Of a DNA stretch of 64,000 nt, positions 51,180 through 62,900 are shown piece after piece. The stretch spans positions 5,106,501 to 5,170,500 of the forward strand of contig CM042993.1 in assembly GCA_023678885.1 (NCBI GenBank). The letters run 5' to 3'. A program made the position numbers and the translations under genes. The notes below the pieces were generated by a model. It was not told where the DNA came from, ran no database searches, and saw nothing but the letters and a program-made list of their open reading frames with translations. Position 1 is the stretch's first letter, and the number at the start of each line of letters is the position of its first letter. The DNA is from Pogostemon cablin. Its lineage: Eukaryota; Streptophyta; Magnoliopsida; Lamiales; Lamiaceae.

Positions 51180-51460
51180 GATCCCAAGTCCACTGCGCGA
51201 GCTTGTGTGCCTTACAGTTGGAGAAGTACACACGCGCTCGGATAGCTTCCTACAATCATCAATTATAAGTTTGTACCAGTGAGCCCCACATAAACTCATC
51301 CGTTAGGGAGGAAGGCCTATTGCCAACACGTAAGTTCATGTGCCACATTACAAACAATAATTATGTAATGAAGTCTGTACCAGTGATCCGTGAATAAACT
51401 CATCCGTTAGGGAGGAAGGCCTATTGCCAACACGCAAGTTTACTCACATCACTTACAAAC
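51180..51460. repeat. Two-copy direct repeat in the copia leader
   Basis: CTCATCCGTTAGGGAGGAAG followed by GCCTATTGCCAACACG occurs at about 51296 and 51401, each preceded by TGTACCAGTGA. The copies are about 105 bp apart. Confidence 0.85.
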
Positions 51461-51734
51461 CAATAATGGAGGCTGCGGGAATTTTTACCAATCCCCTCTC
51501 CCACTTAGTTATTTAAAACCGAGGGTTTTTACATGCATATAATATTCAGAATAATATACGCAATCCTAGCATGCTCCTATCACGGCACATAAGGCAGTAA
51601 ATCCCAAAGAGTCATGCATACATATATAACAATAATCAATAATTAAATCAATCATTAACAATTATATATCAGCGAATTCGATTGTTCGCCATCAGGCACG
51701 AATATCAGCAAAGACTTCCAAACTATCAAAATTT

Positions 51735-51925
51735 TGAAATTTCCAGATTGTCCAATTTTCAAAACCATCGATATCGACCGTCGATGTCGTCCAGATTATC
51801 AAAATCATCGATATCGACTAGATTATCAAATATTCGAAAAACATCAAGATTATCAACATTCCAAAACTATCGATATCGATCGTCGATATCGTCTAGATTA
51901 TCGAAATCATCGATATCGACGAGCA
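51735..51925. repeat. ATCGATATCGA-rich repeat in the copia leader
   Basis: CATCGATATCGAC, CTATCGATATCGATC and TCGTCGATATCGTC variants alternate with GATTATCAAA words. Two larger copies are about 130 bp apart. Confidence 0.8.
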
Positions 51926-52370
51926 ACCATATACAACAATAATAGATAATTAAATCAATTATGTCAGTTATATATTAGGAATTAATTCAACATCCATATA
52001 TAACAATAATAGATAATTAATTATAGCAGTTATATATTAGGAATTAATTCGACATCCATATATGACAATAATATATTATTAAATCAATTATAGCAGTCAT
52101 ATATTAGGAATTAATTCGACATCCATATATAACAATAATATACAATCTATTATGGCAGTTATATATTAGGAATTAGTTTTCCTAAAATTGGATGTCTTAT
52201 CCAACACTCTAGCAATACATGCATATAATATACCAAATATAATATGCAATCTAGCATGCTTCTATATAAGACAATAAATCATAGAGATCAGGCATCCATA
52301 TATATATAACAATAATAGACAATTAAATCAATTATGACAGTTATATATATTAGGAATAAAAACGCCTCTA
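51926..52370. repeat. About 65-bp tandem repeats in the copia leader
   Basis: Units containing CCATATATAACAATAATA, CAATTATAGCAGTTATATAT and TAGGAATTAATTC recur at about 51927, 51994, 52055 and 52124, with another partial unit at about 52291-52355. Confidence 0.85.
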
Positions 52371-52639
52371 AATTTTAATGTCTTGTCCGACACTCCTACT
52401 GTGGAATCGATGCCTTACGCAACAAGCAGGATTGCTTGTGCCCCAAGACGTCCATCGTCATATCCCACCATCAATCGTGTCAGGGAGCGCTCCAAGTGCC
52501 TTGACGAGCGCCCCTCGCCCGGACTGTCGCTCGTCCAAGGGCCTACTTGCATGGAACCAAGTTCAGCCCAACGCGCAACACCAAACTACACCAACTGTCG
52601 TTCGTAGTTCGAAACTGCAAGAACCTCAGAATCCAATCT

Positions 52640-53245
52640 CCACCGTCCAGAATCTACTCCTGTAATCCATGAACGTGCTGTCCAAATTACAGGTCGATCC
52701 AACGGTTATGTTGTGAGAAACGGGTCTTTTCCCTCAACTGCGCAAAACAGAATCGCCCAAAAATCTGCTTCTATTTTCAGCGTAATCCCAGCACGACAAC
52801 GCTCTAAATTCAATCTTCACCGTTCAGATTGTACATCCACAAGATCTGAACGTGCTGACCAAATTACAGCTCGATCCAACGGTTAATTTCTGAGGAACGG
52901 CTCTTTTCCCTGGACTGCGCAAAACAGAATCGCCCAAAAATCTGCTTCTGTTTTCAGCGTAATCCCAGAAAGAGAAAGCTCCAAATTCGATCTTCACCGT
53001 TCAGAATGTACATCCACAATATCTGAACGTGCTGACCAAATTACAGCTCGATCCAACGGTTAGTTTGTGAGAAACGGCTCTTTTCCTTCGACTGCGCAAA
53101 ACAGAATCGCCCAAAAATCTGCTTCTGTTTTCAGCGTAATCCTAGCACGAAAAAGCTCCAAATTCGATCTCCACCGTTCAGAATGTACATTCACATGATC
53201 TGAACGTGCTGACCAAATTACAGCTCAATCCGACCGTTGAAACTC
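52640..53245. repeat. 177-bp tandem repeat in the copia leader
   Basis: CTGCGCAAAACAGAATCGCC begins at 52738, 52915 and 53092, exactly 177 bp apart. Other shared words are GAACGTGCTGACCAAATTAC and CGATCCAACGGTTA. Partial units lie at each end. The array is close to the primer site, so it is in the 5' leader of the element RNA. Confidence 0.95.
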
Positions 53246-53526
53246 CGGTTATTGCCTATGCAATATCACTGCGCTGGATTTTCTCTCAAAAATGTGATTC
53301 TATTTTTGCCCTCTTTTTCTTCCTTGCATGTGAAATTGACGAACAGTTTTCGTCGAATCCTCTCACACACAACCATGGACGAATAGATTTGATACAGGGT
53401 ATATATCACATAGGGATATTCATGGTTTGCGCAATAAAACCAAAACCCTAAACATGTGATCCTAATTCCGAAAAATTAATCACATAAACCCTAGCCTAAC
53501 GTGTCACGCTTCACCACGAAACCGAC

Positions 53527-53538
53527 GCTCTGATACCA
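53527..53538 (-). promoter_or_regulatory. Primer-binding site of the copia element (tRNA-Met)
   Basis: The minus strand reads TGGTATCAGAGC two bases inside the LTR at 53541. It shows that the right LTR is the 5' LTR. Confidence 0.88.
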
Positions 53539-53540
53539 AT

Positions 53541-54929
53541 TGTTGGCATTCAATCGTTTGGTTAACGTGACCCGTTAGGGTTCCATGTATTTCTAACAAG
53601 CAGCGGAAGCAAGTAAACATGAAACGCATTACCTTTCACCAAGGGTTGATGTAGAGGTTGAATTCTCGCTGGCAGACTGCGCAGTCCCACGAGAATGGTC
53701 ATAAGTTCCTCTTCTGATGTCGGAATTGAGTGGTCTTTGCGCTCAGACGATCCTCTCTTCGACGGCTTTCCGTCAGTATATAATATATCAAAATCGGAGT
53801 ACTGTACGATTTTGTATGAATTTTGTAACATGATGAACTGCAGCAGCAAACGACCTTCCGGTCTTCTGTTGTATGTCCCAAGTCCGATCTCGACGTCGTG
53901 TGGGCGACGATCTATGAGACCTACTCAATCTGCTATCAACCCTAATCACACGTGAATAATGAATTAGATTAGGGTTCCAGATAAGCTGAGGTGACTTATA
54001 TACATGGGCTACAGCAGGGACCAGGAGGAGAAATTGGGTTGGGCCTCCATTGGGCTTAAGTATCCAAGCTTAGCCCAAAGCTTATACTTAAGTCCAATAA
54101 TAATAATATATTCCACTAAAATATTATTACTGCACTACCGTACCAATCCCAAAATTACGTTTTGGGCTCCTTCTTATTATGAGTCCGTTAGTCTCCCCAT
54201 GTTTAAGATATACAATGTCCATTAATTAATTTAAGTTACTGACAACTCAATTAATTAATATCTCATCCAAGAGTAGTACCACTCAACCTCATTATCATGC
54301 CGGAATAAATTCCACCTGCAGGGTTTACATGATAATCCTTATGAGCTCCTCAAGGGGACATCATCAACCTATGACGGACACGGATTCCTTCTACAATCAA
54401 CAGCACACCATAGATACAGCACTATTTCCCAACTCACCGAGTTTATTGATTTAATTGCATCTAAATCTCACCCATTGATGAATCAAAGAAATATATACTG
54501 CCCTACGTGTCGAGGTTATTGTATAGGGATTAAGAGCACGAACATCCATAATAACAGAGATCAAGTTCTTCTATAAGTCAGTATAAGTTGAACGATCTCA
54601 GGTGGTCCTGCTCAATACACATAAGTGCACTAGAGTGATTCTATAGCCAAGACAAGCTAATACCAAACCACACTACAACCATCCCGATAGAGAGTCCCCG
54701 TCTATCTCGGTTGTGAGCATCTGTTTATACTTTATAAGGAAACCGATAATATGATCTTCCGCGTGTTGTCGCACAACATATTATCTACAGTATAAAATAA
54801 GTGGACTATTGCATCATGCATATAAATAAATTATAAGACGCAATCATTTGATCATATGATTCTCATTTCAAATTAATTGTTTAAACATTGTTCATACAAA
54901 AACCTAGACTTTTAGTATACAATCCAACA
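53541..54929 (-). repeat. 5' LTR of the copia element
   Basis: It has the same ends and length as 46558-47946. A TATA motif (minus ATGTATATAAG, about 53995-54005) is the likely promoter. Differences from the other LTR that I found by eye are all transitions. Confidence 0.95.
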
Positions 54930-54934
54930 CTGGA

Positions 54935-55034
54935 TACCCGGTGAATTGACGGTAAAAAAAAAGGTACTGTTACTGTTCTAAGTCGATTAGTTATGAGATT
55001 AATGTTGTTTAATTAATGTACGGAAGCATGATGG
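54935..55034 (+). other. Right continuation of the sequence split by the copia element
   Basis: Joining across the target duplication continues the sequence at 46557. This short piece (TACCCGGTGAATTGACGG and on) is either the end of the pararetroviral block or its host junction. I cannot place the exact viral edge. Confidence 0.5.
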
Positions 55035-55300
55035 GTCTGATATGATCGTAATAGACTATATCCATTTTTAAAAGGAAAATGGAGAAAGGGGATTAAAAAA
55101 ATTAGAAATGGCAAAATTGTAAATTTCTGATCAACGGTTAGTCAAAATTGGGTCAAAATCAGTGGTGCATGCAGTAAAAGTGTATTGGTGGGTGTATCTA
55201 ATATTAAGGGTAAAATTATAAAATTTTGATCAAAATTGAAAAAAGTCAAAATTGAAAGGTGTATTAAATAAAAGAAGGAGTGTAGATAGCGAAGGTCAAA
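55035..55300 (-). repeat. Right arm of the diverged inverted repeat around the pararetrovirus
   Basis: The reverse complement of this stretch has, in order, CTTTTATTTAATACACC, TTTTACCCTTAATATTAG, ATACACCC, ACAATTTTGCCATT and TTTTAATCCCC, paralleling 38664-38930. Confidence 0.45.
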
Positions 55301-55784
55301 TCTTAATCCAGATATAAGGTGTTAACTTATACTCGTTTCAAAATTGGGCTTACTATTATTCACACTTTTTTAATGTATACACCTATCACTACTCTGTGGA
55401 TACAGAGCTCTACGAATATTAAAAAACACATCAAGAATATCAACAAAAGATCTCTTAATTAGAAAGAAAAAAATTACCTTTATAGGAGTAACTATTTTTT
55501 TTACATTTAACCCTTTTCTTTCTTGAATTTTTATAGGGCACACTGTTATATAATACTCCCTCGTACATGGAGTATTTCACTTTTTTTTATCCGACACTTA
55601 AAATATTTCACACTTCACTTTTATTAAAAGTGGTAATAAATACATTATAATAATACCTATTTTTTACACACATTTTCCAACAAAATACACACTTTTTCAC
55701 ATCTTTACTTTATACATCCCAACAACTTTACACAATTTTTTTTATTAAATTAACTTGAATATTTCTTCTCTTTCTTACTTTATA

Positions 55785-56011
55785 CTCCCTCCGTCCGTTC
55801 GAAAGATGGTATTTTACTTTTGAGCAAGTAGATTAAGAAGTATTATTATTTAATAGTATGTAGTGGATAGTTGTATTAGTGGGAATGTAGATCCATATTT
55901 TAATTGTATTAGTGGATGTGTGTGGGTCTCATGTGTGTAAAAAAATAAATGACCCTATTTGGGGCGAACGATCAAAATGGAAAAATATCCTCTTTCGAGC
56001 GGACGGATGAA
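55785..56011. mobile_element. Stowaway-like MITE
   Basis: It starts CTCCCTCCGTCCGTTCGAAAG and ends, inverted, CTTCATCCGTCCGCTCGAAAG, with TA on both sides. It is 227 bp and shares interior words with 27477-27690. Confidence 0.85.
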
Positions 56012-56192
56012 GTATAATAAATTTTTTTTTTAAACTTCACACATATGTAAAATACATTGAGGTACGGATGGAATATATATTTGGAAAATATGTCTGGCTT
56101 GAGTTATGCCCTTTCCCTCGAATCAGAATTCATTACGCCAAATGCGTTAATCAAATCAATGGCTTATGAAGACAAAATTCCTTCAAGAGACT

Positions 56193-56463
56193 CTATTGTG
56201 AGACGGATTTTTTGTGAGACGGTTGTGAGACGGATTGACCTATTACTATAGTATGCTTATCACATAGATAAAGTATGCTTAATTATAGTTAAAGTATGTC
56301 AATAATGAATCATATTATAACAACCTAAAATCATACTTTAATTCATTATTCATCATACTTTACAAAACATACTTTAACAACCATTAAACATATTTTATCT
56401 ATATAATAGGCATACTTTAACACGTCTCACAAACAGTCTCACATAAGTAGCGTCTCACAATAG
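56193..56463. mobile_element. MITE with CTATTGTGAGACG inverted ends
   Basis: CTATTGTGAGACGG at the left and CGTCTCACAATAG at the right are perfect inverted repeats over 13 bp. Further GTGAGACGG copies lie just inside each end. The AT-rich centre has ATACTTTAA words in both orientations. Related words near 34850-35410 suggest another, broken copy. Target duplication is unclear. Confidence 0.75.
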
Positions 56464-56653
56464 ATTTTGTCAATTCCTTCATTCTAGTGACTATGTTCAT
56501 CGTTGCAAGAACTCTAAAATGCATTAATAAAATATTTTCTTAGTGTACTTAAAAAAAAGAAAGAAAATAAAAAGTAATTTCTCCATTTAATTTTGATGGA
56601 ACTAATGATTAAAATTTCAAGGATAACATGTACTTCCTCCTCCAAGTTTATAG

Positions 56654-56655
<2 letters not shown>

Positions 56656-56690
<35 letters not shown>

Positions 56691-56691
56691 T
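56656..56691. repeat. (ATT)n microsatellite
   Basis: About 12 ATT units. Confidence 0.95.
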
Positions 56692-57277
56692 TATCAATCT
56701 AAAAGTATCCATATTCACTTTTTAATAAAATATTGATGATCTACCACCTTCCTCTAATATACGTACTCGTTATACATATAATAATAATATTTTTTCATCT
56801 ACGTGCAAAAAAATAAATGAATAACTTTATCGTGACCTCAGCAATAAATTTTAAAGGTAAACATTTAATTATACAGATAAAATAATAATATCACGTATTC
56901 ATATATATAAAGTTATCAATTTAATTTTAAATAAACTCAGGATTAAAAGAAAATCCTTAAGAAATACAATGAATTATAAAGTAAATAATGCACTCCAAAT
57001 TACTAATATTGCAAACAATATTTTCATGCATGAGAAATGGGGACTAAAAAGAAAGAAAGGGTTCATCTCCAAAGAGAAAAAGGAGTTAAAAAGAGAGAAT
57101 ATGAAGATGATTCTTTGGACTTTGGATCATCTAAAACTACTTTAATTGATTGATTCTCAACTATTTTTTCTCCATCTTTAGTTCACTTTTTCCACTCTAT
57201 CTACTAAACTCTTTCAGCTTCAAGAAAACTTCTTTCTTTTTCTGCATTGGTTTTGATAGTTTGATGAGCCAATAGCC

Positions 57278-59086
57278 ATGGCATTGGTGTTGTTTCTTTT
57301 GGTTCTGATTGTTTCAGTTGCTGCTTATCAAGGTAAGTTTACTCATTTAAATGATCACCTTCTACTGGAACTAATGCATGCTTATTTTCATTAGCTTACT
57401 CCCGATAGCTTAAACTTTTAAACGAGACAGACATTTTTATGTTTAGTTTATCATACATATCAATATTGATGATGTCATTCAGTACACGGGTATAATATGA
57501 TCTGTATGCCTTTCTGTTTCAGATGCTTTTATCGGTGTAAACATCGGAACGAACGTGTCCAACATGCCTAGCCCGACCCGAGTAGCTGCACTCCTCAAAG
57601 CACTACAAATCCACCATGTTAGGCTCTACAATGCAGATCCAGACATGCTTCTTGCACTTGCAGACGCAAACATCACTGTTGCTGTCTCTGTTCCAAATGA
57701 TCAAATCCTCTCAATATCTCTCTCAAATTCCACTGCTGCTAAATGGATTTCACAGAATGTTGTACCACATTATCCTTCCACAAACATTACAACAATATGT
57801 GTTGGTACAAATGTTCTAACATCCCTGCCAAACATACCCAATGCACTCAAAAACATACACTTAGCCCTTGTTGGATCCAATCTTGAAAACCAAATCAAAG
57901 TTTCCACCCCCTTTCCTTCCACCATTATCCTCAACTCCTTCCCACCATCTCAAGCCATCTTCAACCGTTCCCTCGACCCGTTTCTGGTCCATATTCTTAA
58001 ATTCTTGCAGTCCACAGATTCATACTTCATGATCAACTTAAATCCTTACCATGATCATGTCCAGTCAGGCGGCGATCTCCCATTAGATTACGCGCTCTTT
58101 AGGCCTATCCCTACAAGCAAACAACCTATGGATGCTGCTACTCATCTCCATTATTCCAACTTATTTGATGCAACGGTTGATGCTGCTTACTCTGCCATGG
58201 CTGATCTGAACATCACCAACCTCCCCATAGTAGTGTCTGAAACCGGGTGGCCTTCTAAAGGCGATCCGGATGAGCCCAATGCTAATCCAGACAATGCCAA
58301 AAAATACAATAACAATCTAGTCAAACATGTTCTGAACAAGACTGGAACACCTAAACATCCTGGTGTTGCTGTCAGTACTTACATTTATGAGCTCTACAAT
58401 GAAGACATGAAACCAGGGGCCCTTTCCGAGAAGAACTGGGGGTTGTTCAACCCGAATGGAGATCCTGTTTATGCTTTGCAGTTGAGTACATCACAAGAAG
58501 CAAATGGCACCACAAACCAAACCTACTGCATTGCGAAACCGGGGGCAGACGCGAAAATGCTGCAAGCTGCACTGGACTGGGCTTGTGGACCTGGAAAAGT
58601 TGACTGTTCACCATTGATGCCAGGGAAACCTTGCTATGAGCCAGATTCTTTGTCTGATCATGCTACTTACGCCTTCGATTCGTATTATCATCAGATGGGG
58701 AAGGCCACTGGGAGCTGTGATTTCAATGGAGTGGCTACTATCACTTCCATAACTCCAAGTAAGTGATTTCAAGATTCACTGTTGGAACTATGTTTCTTGT
58801 CTAATTTTGATGTTTTTGCAGGTCATGGTTCGTGTACATTTACTGAAAGGTATATAGCTATTCATTCTTCCATTGATTATGTAATTAAACACAACACACC
58901 TGATGAATTAATAATTTTGTACATTTGTTTAGCAGTGACAAGAAAGGTGGCGAGATGAACAGCACTGATACAGCTATGGAGTCAGATCAGAGCTCATACT
59001 CTTCTGCAAGGTTCATCCATGGCAGTGTATTTTCTGCTGCAAACATTGTGATTGGAGCAGTGGGATTGATTGCAATTCTGTTTTAA
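57278..59086 (+). CDS. GPI-anchored GH17/X8 beta-1,3-glucanase-like protein with altered active-site residue
   Basis: Four exons: 57278-57332, 57523-58758, 58822-58849 and 58936-59086 (or from 58933), giving 489 or 490 residues. A hydrophobic signal peptide (residues 1-17) precedes the GH17 domain (FIGVNIGT, about 20-340), an X8/CBM43 domain with six cysteines (about 352-437), a Ser/Thr-rich linker and a hydrophobic C-terminus typical of a GPI signal. It should sit at the outer plasma membrane or cell wall and act on, or bind, beta-1,3-glucan (callose). The nucleophile motif SETGWPSKG (Glu258) is present. In the other motif, where relatives have V-G-x-E-V, this protein reads VGTNVLTS, so the expected acid/base glutamate is Asn115 (codon 57810-57812). 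Activity is therefore doubtful; glucan binding through X8 may be kept. The last acceptor is a TAGCAG tandem acceptor. Best match is the plant endo-1,3-beta-glucosidase 2/3-like group. Confidence 0.93.
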
Positions 59087-59993
59087 TGATCATATGCTTG
59101 TTGTTTTCATTCGATGTAGTAAGATTATGTAGGGAGAACTAATCGAGTTTGAATTAAATTAATTTCATGTTGGCAAACACTTTTATGCCCATGTATACTT
59201 TTAGTGCTTTGTTTCCTCATTCGTCCTCAAAGTTTGTTGCGATAATTGTTTTCATACAATTTACAAATTTGCATCGCATCGTAACACAATATAAATATTT
59301 TGTAAATAAAAAATAGAAAAACTTAATACTATTAAAATGTGAATGGATAAGAAACCAGCAAACAATCTTTTGATGCACATAATGAAAAGTGGTATGTATA
59401 AAGAAAGAAAAGGTTTCATCAAAAGTGAAAAGCAGAAAAAGAAAGAATGAAAATGCTTCTTTAGACTTTGGATTTTCTGGAAACATTTTTTTACTGATTG
59501 ATTCTCAACCACTTTTCATCCTCGTAATTCAATTTTCGCTGATCCTCTGAATGTCATAATTGTCATTCATAATTTATCTAATATGATTTACATTTCATGT
59601 AATTTGTTAATATATCAAGTGGGATTAATTATAGCAATTGTGCTCGTTTAGTTAATATGAGTACTTTCAAAATCTAAACTTTCGGATAAAGATTTGATCT
59701 TGTTCAATTATTAAAATAAAAGTCTAAGAACATCAATCATAGTATTCACTTTTTTTAGACGTTAGAGTTCCAGTCTCACGCATAACTTGCTCTCTATATA
59801 ATTAATTTATTGAAAAATAATTAAAATCCACCATAATCCTACAACCCAAATTGGACCTAAGAGAATAAGCTAACAGCTACAAAAGCTCCACAATAATAGC
59901 ATGCAGATTTAAATGGGAAGAAAATGGTTTCTAACTATTACTGTCATTAGAATGGGGTAGCAATTTAAGGATGACAAAGGCAGACAGATATCT
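59087..59993. other. Intergenic between glucanase and biotin synthase (tail to tail)
   Basis: It holds the 3' UTRs of both genes and a partial copy of the glucanase 5' region (59430-59540). I see no other gene. Confidence 0.6.
59430..59540 (+). repeat. Diverged copy of the glucanase 5' flank
   Basis: AGACTTTGGATTTTCTGGAA and TTGATTCTCAACCACTTTT parallel GGACTTTGGATCATCTAAAA and TTGATTCTCAACTATTTTT at about 57113-57165, in the same order and spacing and after similar purine-rich leads. It lies about 350 bp past the glucanase stop and no coding sequence follows it. Confidence 0.6.
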
Positions 59994-62900
59994 TTAAGCA
60001 GAACCTGAAGCTGCCACTTCATCATTTTCTGGTTCAGAATCTTTGACTGAATTGTCCGAGAAGTCGGGTGCTTTTGGGATGAGCCCAAGCAACTTGAACA
60101 TCATCTGATCAGCATCATAATCGTTGTTTGGAGTCGTCAACAGCTTCTCTCCTGTGAAGATCGAATTTGCACCAGCAAGAAAGCAGAGAGTCTGCTCGGG
60201 CATGGAGAAACGAACTCTCCCAGCTGATAGCCTAACCATTGCCTTGGGCATTACAATACGTGCTGTTGCAATCATCCTTATCATCTCCCATATTTCAACT
60301 GGCTGAAAAAACAATAAGAGAGTGAGAGATGGACTTACTTTTTATTATTTATTTATTTTTTCATCTTGTGATTCCAGTTCTTATGTGAAAGTTTTTGTAG
60401 AATTCATATCACACAAAATCAGGAGAGCATTAGATGTCTTTGACATTTTTAGATTTTCTTGTGTGGTTTTCTGGCACTAAGCTCATTTGGGTTAAAACTG
60501 ATTAGATATCCTTTCTAGTTGATAGAACTTTGTGCTAATATCTAACTTCAATTGAATGCCTATGAACCAATTTACCCGAACTAAACCATCTTGTCATCTT
60601 AAATTGAACCACAGAGATGCAGTTTAAGCATTCATACTAGACATGACAAATTAATGAAATTTAGAGACGAGCGTAAACTTCCACTACAGCTCGAGAAGGG
60701 CCTAGCTTAATCATAGTAAAACTTTCAGCGTAAATTTATACTATATCGTTCACCTAATTTTTGTTACTCTATGTCTATGAAGTTCTATAACACTTGTGAA
60801 TTTTAGATGCATGTAAGTTATATGCCACATAACAAAATCATTTGACCCAGACTGCATTTTATGACGAACTTGCTACCCCTTGCATCTTGCTCCTCAGATA
60901 CGCCTCTTAGGCTCTAATAACTATGGATATAATATATTACCTTTAGCCACCTCCTTTGTACATGGACCAGTTTCTTTAAACTCATTTATACTGATGTTTG
61001 GTAAGCAAAACTAGCCAACTGTTCACAGAGCTTGGGCTGGCTGATTTTGGGTACTTGTGATACCTAACTGGTGAATGATAAAATATTTAAAACATACAGA
61101 GCTTGGTCCACTGTTTCAGACTTTGAAATTAATCACTCAGGTAGTTTTGGCTTCCAGGAAGTTCAAAATGCAATAAAAACAGATGCACAAGAAATGCAGG
61201 TGCATTGTCAGTCAAAAGGAGCTACATGCATAACTCTCCAGATAACATACGTGAACTTGTAGGTTCAACATTCCTCTCTATACTCATTTAAAGTACTTGA
61301 TGACAACGGATAATACCAATTCTTCTTTAAACGCTTATGGTAGTAATTGTGTTTTATCGTATCTATGTGGGTTGGGACGAAATAGCACCTCCTCACTGTC
61401 ATATATCTTGAGAGGGAGGAGGGGGGTTAAACTTATTCCTATTGTTTCCACTTTCCTACAATCATTTCCTGTATACAAATTTTTGTAACATTGATAAGCT
61501 TAAAATTTAAAAAAGCTGATAAGAACTACCTTTTGATCTTCTAGTGGTGTGCCTTGAACTGCAACAAGTGCATTAATCGGAACACTCTCAGGGTGAGTAG
61601 GTAGAGTTGCCAATGTATGCAATAAACCAACTCTGTCCTCCTCTGCTTCTCCAAGCCCAATTATTCCACCTGAAACAGAAGGTTGGAGGTTAATTATATG
61701 TGCAAAAACTGTTATGATTAAAGACTCAACACTTTCCTAACAAAAAAGCCTTGTGTTTTTAATGCAAATGCTCAATCAATCCAAATATACTCATGATAGA
61801 GTATATCTGGACATATTAGCACAAGTTAAAAATTTATGCAAATTACCTGAACAGACATTGATACCAGCATCACGTACAAACTCAAGAGTTTGCAGACGCT
61901 CGTCGTAGGTTCTGGTAGTTATGATGTTGGGATAGTATTCTCTTGAGGTGTCAAGATTATGGTTGTAAGCTGTAAGCCCTGCCTTCTTGAGTTCTAAAGC
62001 TTGCTGCTTCTCCAGCATTCCCAAAGTGCAGCAAACCTCCATACCCATACCCCTTACCATAGAAAATGTTTATGATAATTTAGATAATGCAGATGAGGGA
62101 CAAAATGCTCACAGCAATTGGCAGATTGAATTAAGGAAAAGCAATTGCTCATTACTAATTCACCAAATTTTAAAAAATTTCTGGTATGCTTATCCACTTT
62201 TAAGTACAGGAGGAGCCTCACTAGGCCAATCTAACACGTCCTAGGGAATTATAAATAGGCTATTTTGCCACAAGCACATAAGTTGTCACCTGTTCTTATA
62301 ACCTTGACTCTGGGTATTATTTAAAAATAAATACAAAGGAATAACAATGTATCAAAATGCTCTATATCATTCACCACTAGAAAATATTTCATATATTATT
62401 AAAAACTAGTATGTCACAGTCCATCACCTTATTTCTTTGACATATTCAAGGATTTGATTGAAATTGGTCTTCCTTCCTATGGTGTCTCTCCACGCCGCAC
62501 CCATACAAAACCGAGTGCTTCCAGCTTCTTTTGCCTGATGATATATGTATCACATTCAAATCATAAAACTAAGACATGGCATGCTTGTAAGTTTAATAAT
62601 GTATCATTTTCAAATCATAATAACAAGAAGAAATCTTTACAGACCCATCTTAATTTGGACCATTGAAAGGGAGAAAAAAACTCAAGGTCGGAAATTCAAC
62701 TCAAAGCGGACCCATTTGGTCGGTATCAGCTTGGCATACACCATATCTCAATACAAATATAATTTATCAAGGAAAGAAAATTCCATGTACATGTAAAAGA
62801 CTCCACCTTTTCAGCTGCCTCTATAACTGCATCTTTATTCATAAGCTTGTGTGCTTTGAGGCCAGTGTTGTATCTGGATGATTGAGGGCAATACGAACAA

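Larger units (their letters stand above)
46558..54929 (-). mobile_element. Ty1/copia LTR retrotransposon, recent, with dead interior
   Basis: Two 1389-bp LTRs (46558-47946, 53541-54929) flank 5594 bp of interior. The target duplication CTGGA is perfect (46553-46557, 54930-54934). The primer site and polypurine tract show that the element is on the minus strand, so the right LTR is the 5' one. The interior, read on the minus strand, has a repeat-rich leader (about 53540-51150), weak gag traces, integrase/RT traces and no open frame longer than about 100 codons. It inserted into the pararetrovirus. By eye only about nine differences separate the LTRs. Confidence 0.93.
55301..57277. other. Region upstream of the glucanase gene
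   Basis: It holds a partial Stowaway-like end at about 55555, two complete MITEs (55785-56011, 56193-56463), an (ATT)n tract (56656-56691) and AT-rich DNA. The last 200 bp should contain the glucanase core promoter and 5' UTR (CT-rich at about 57170-57240). The open frame at 56057-56251 resembles nothing I know. Confidence 0.5.

Noticed and set aside
56057..56251. 64-codon open frame as a small gene or pseudogene
   Set aside because: It spans a MITE border at 56193 and has no similarity that I recognise.
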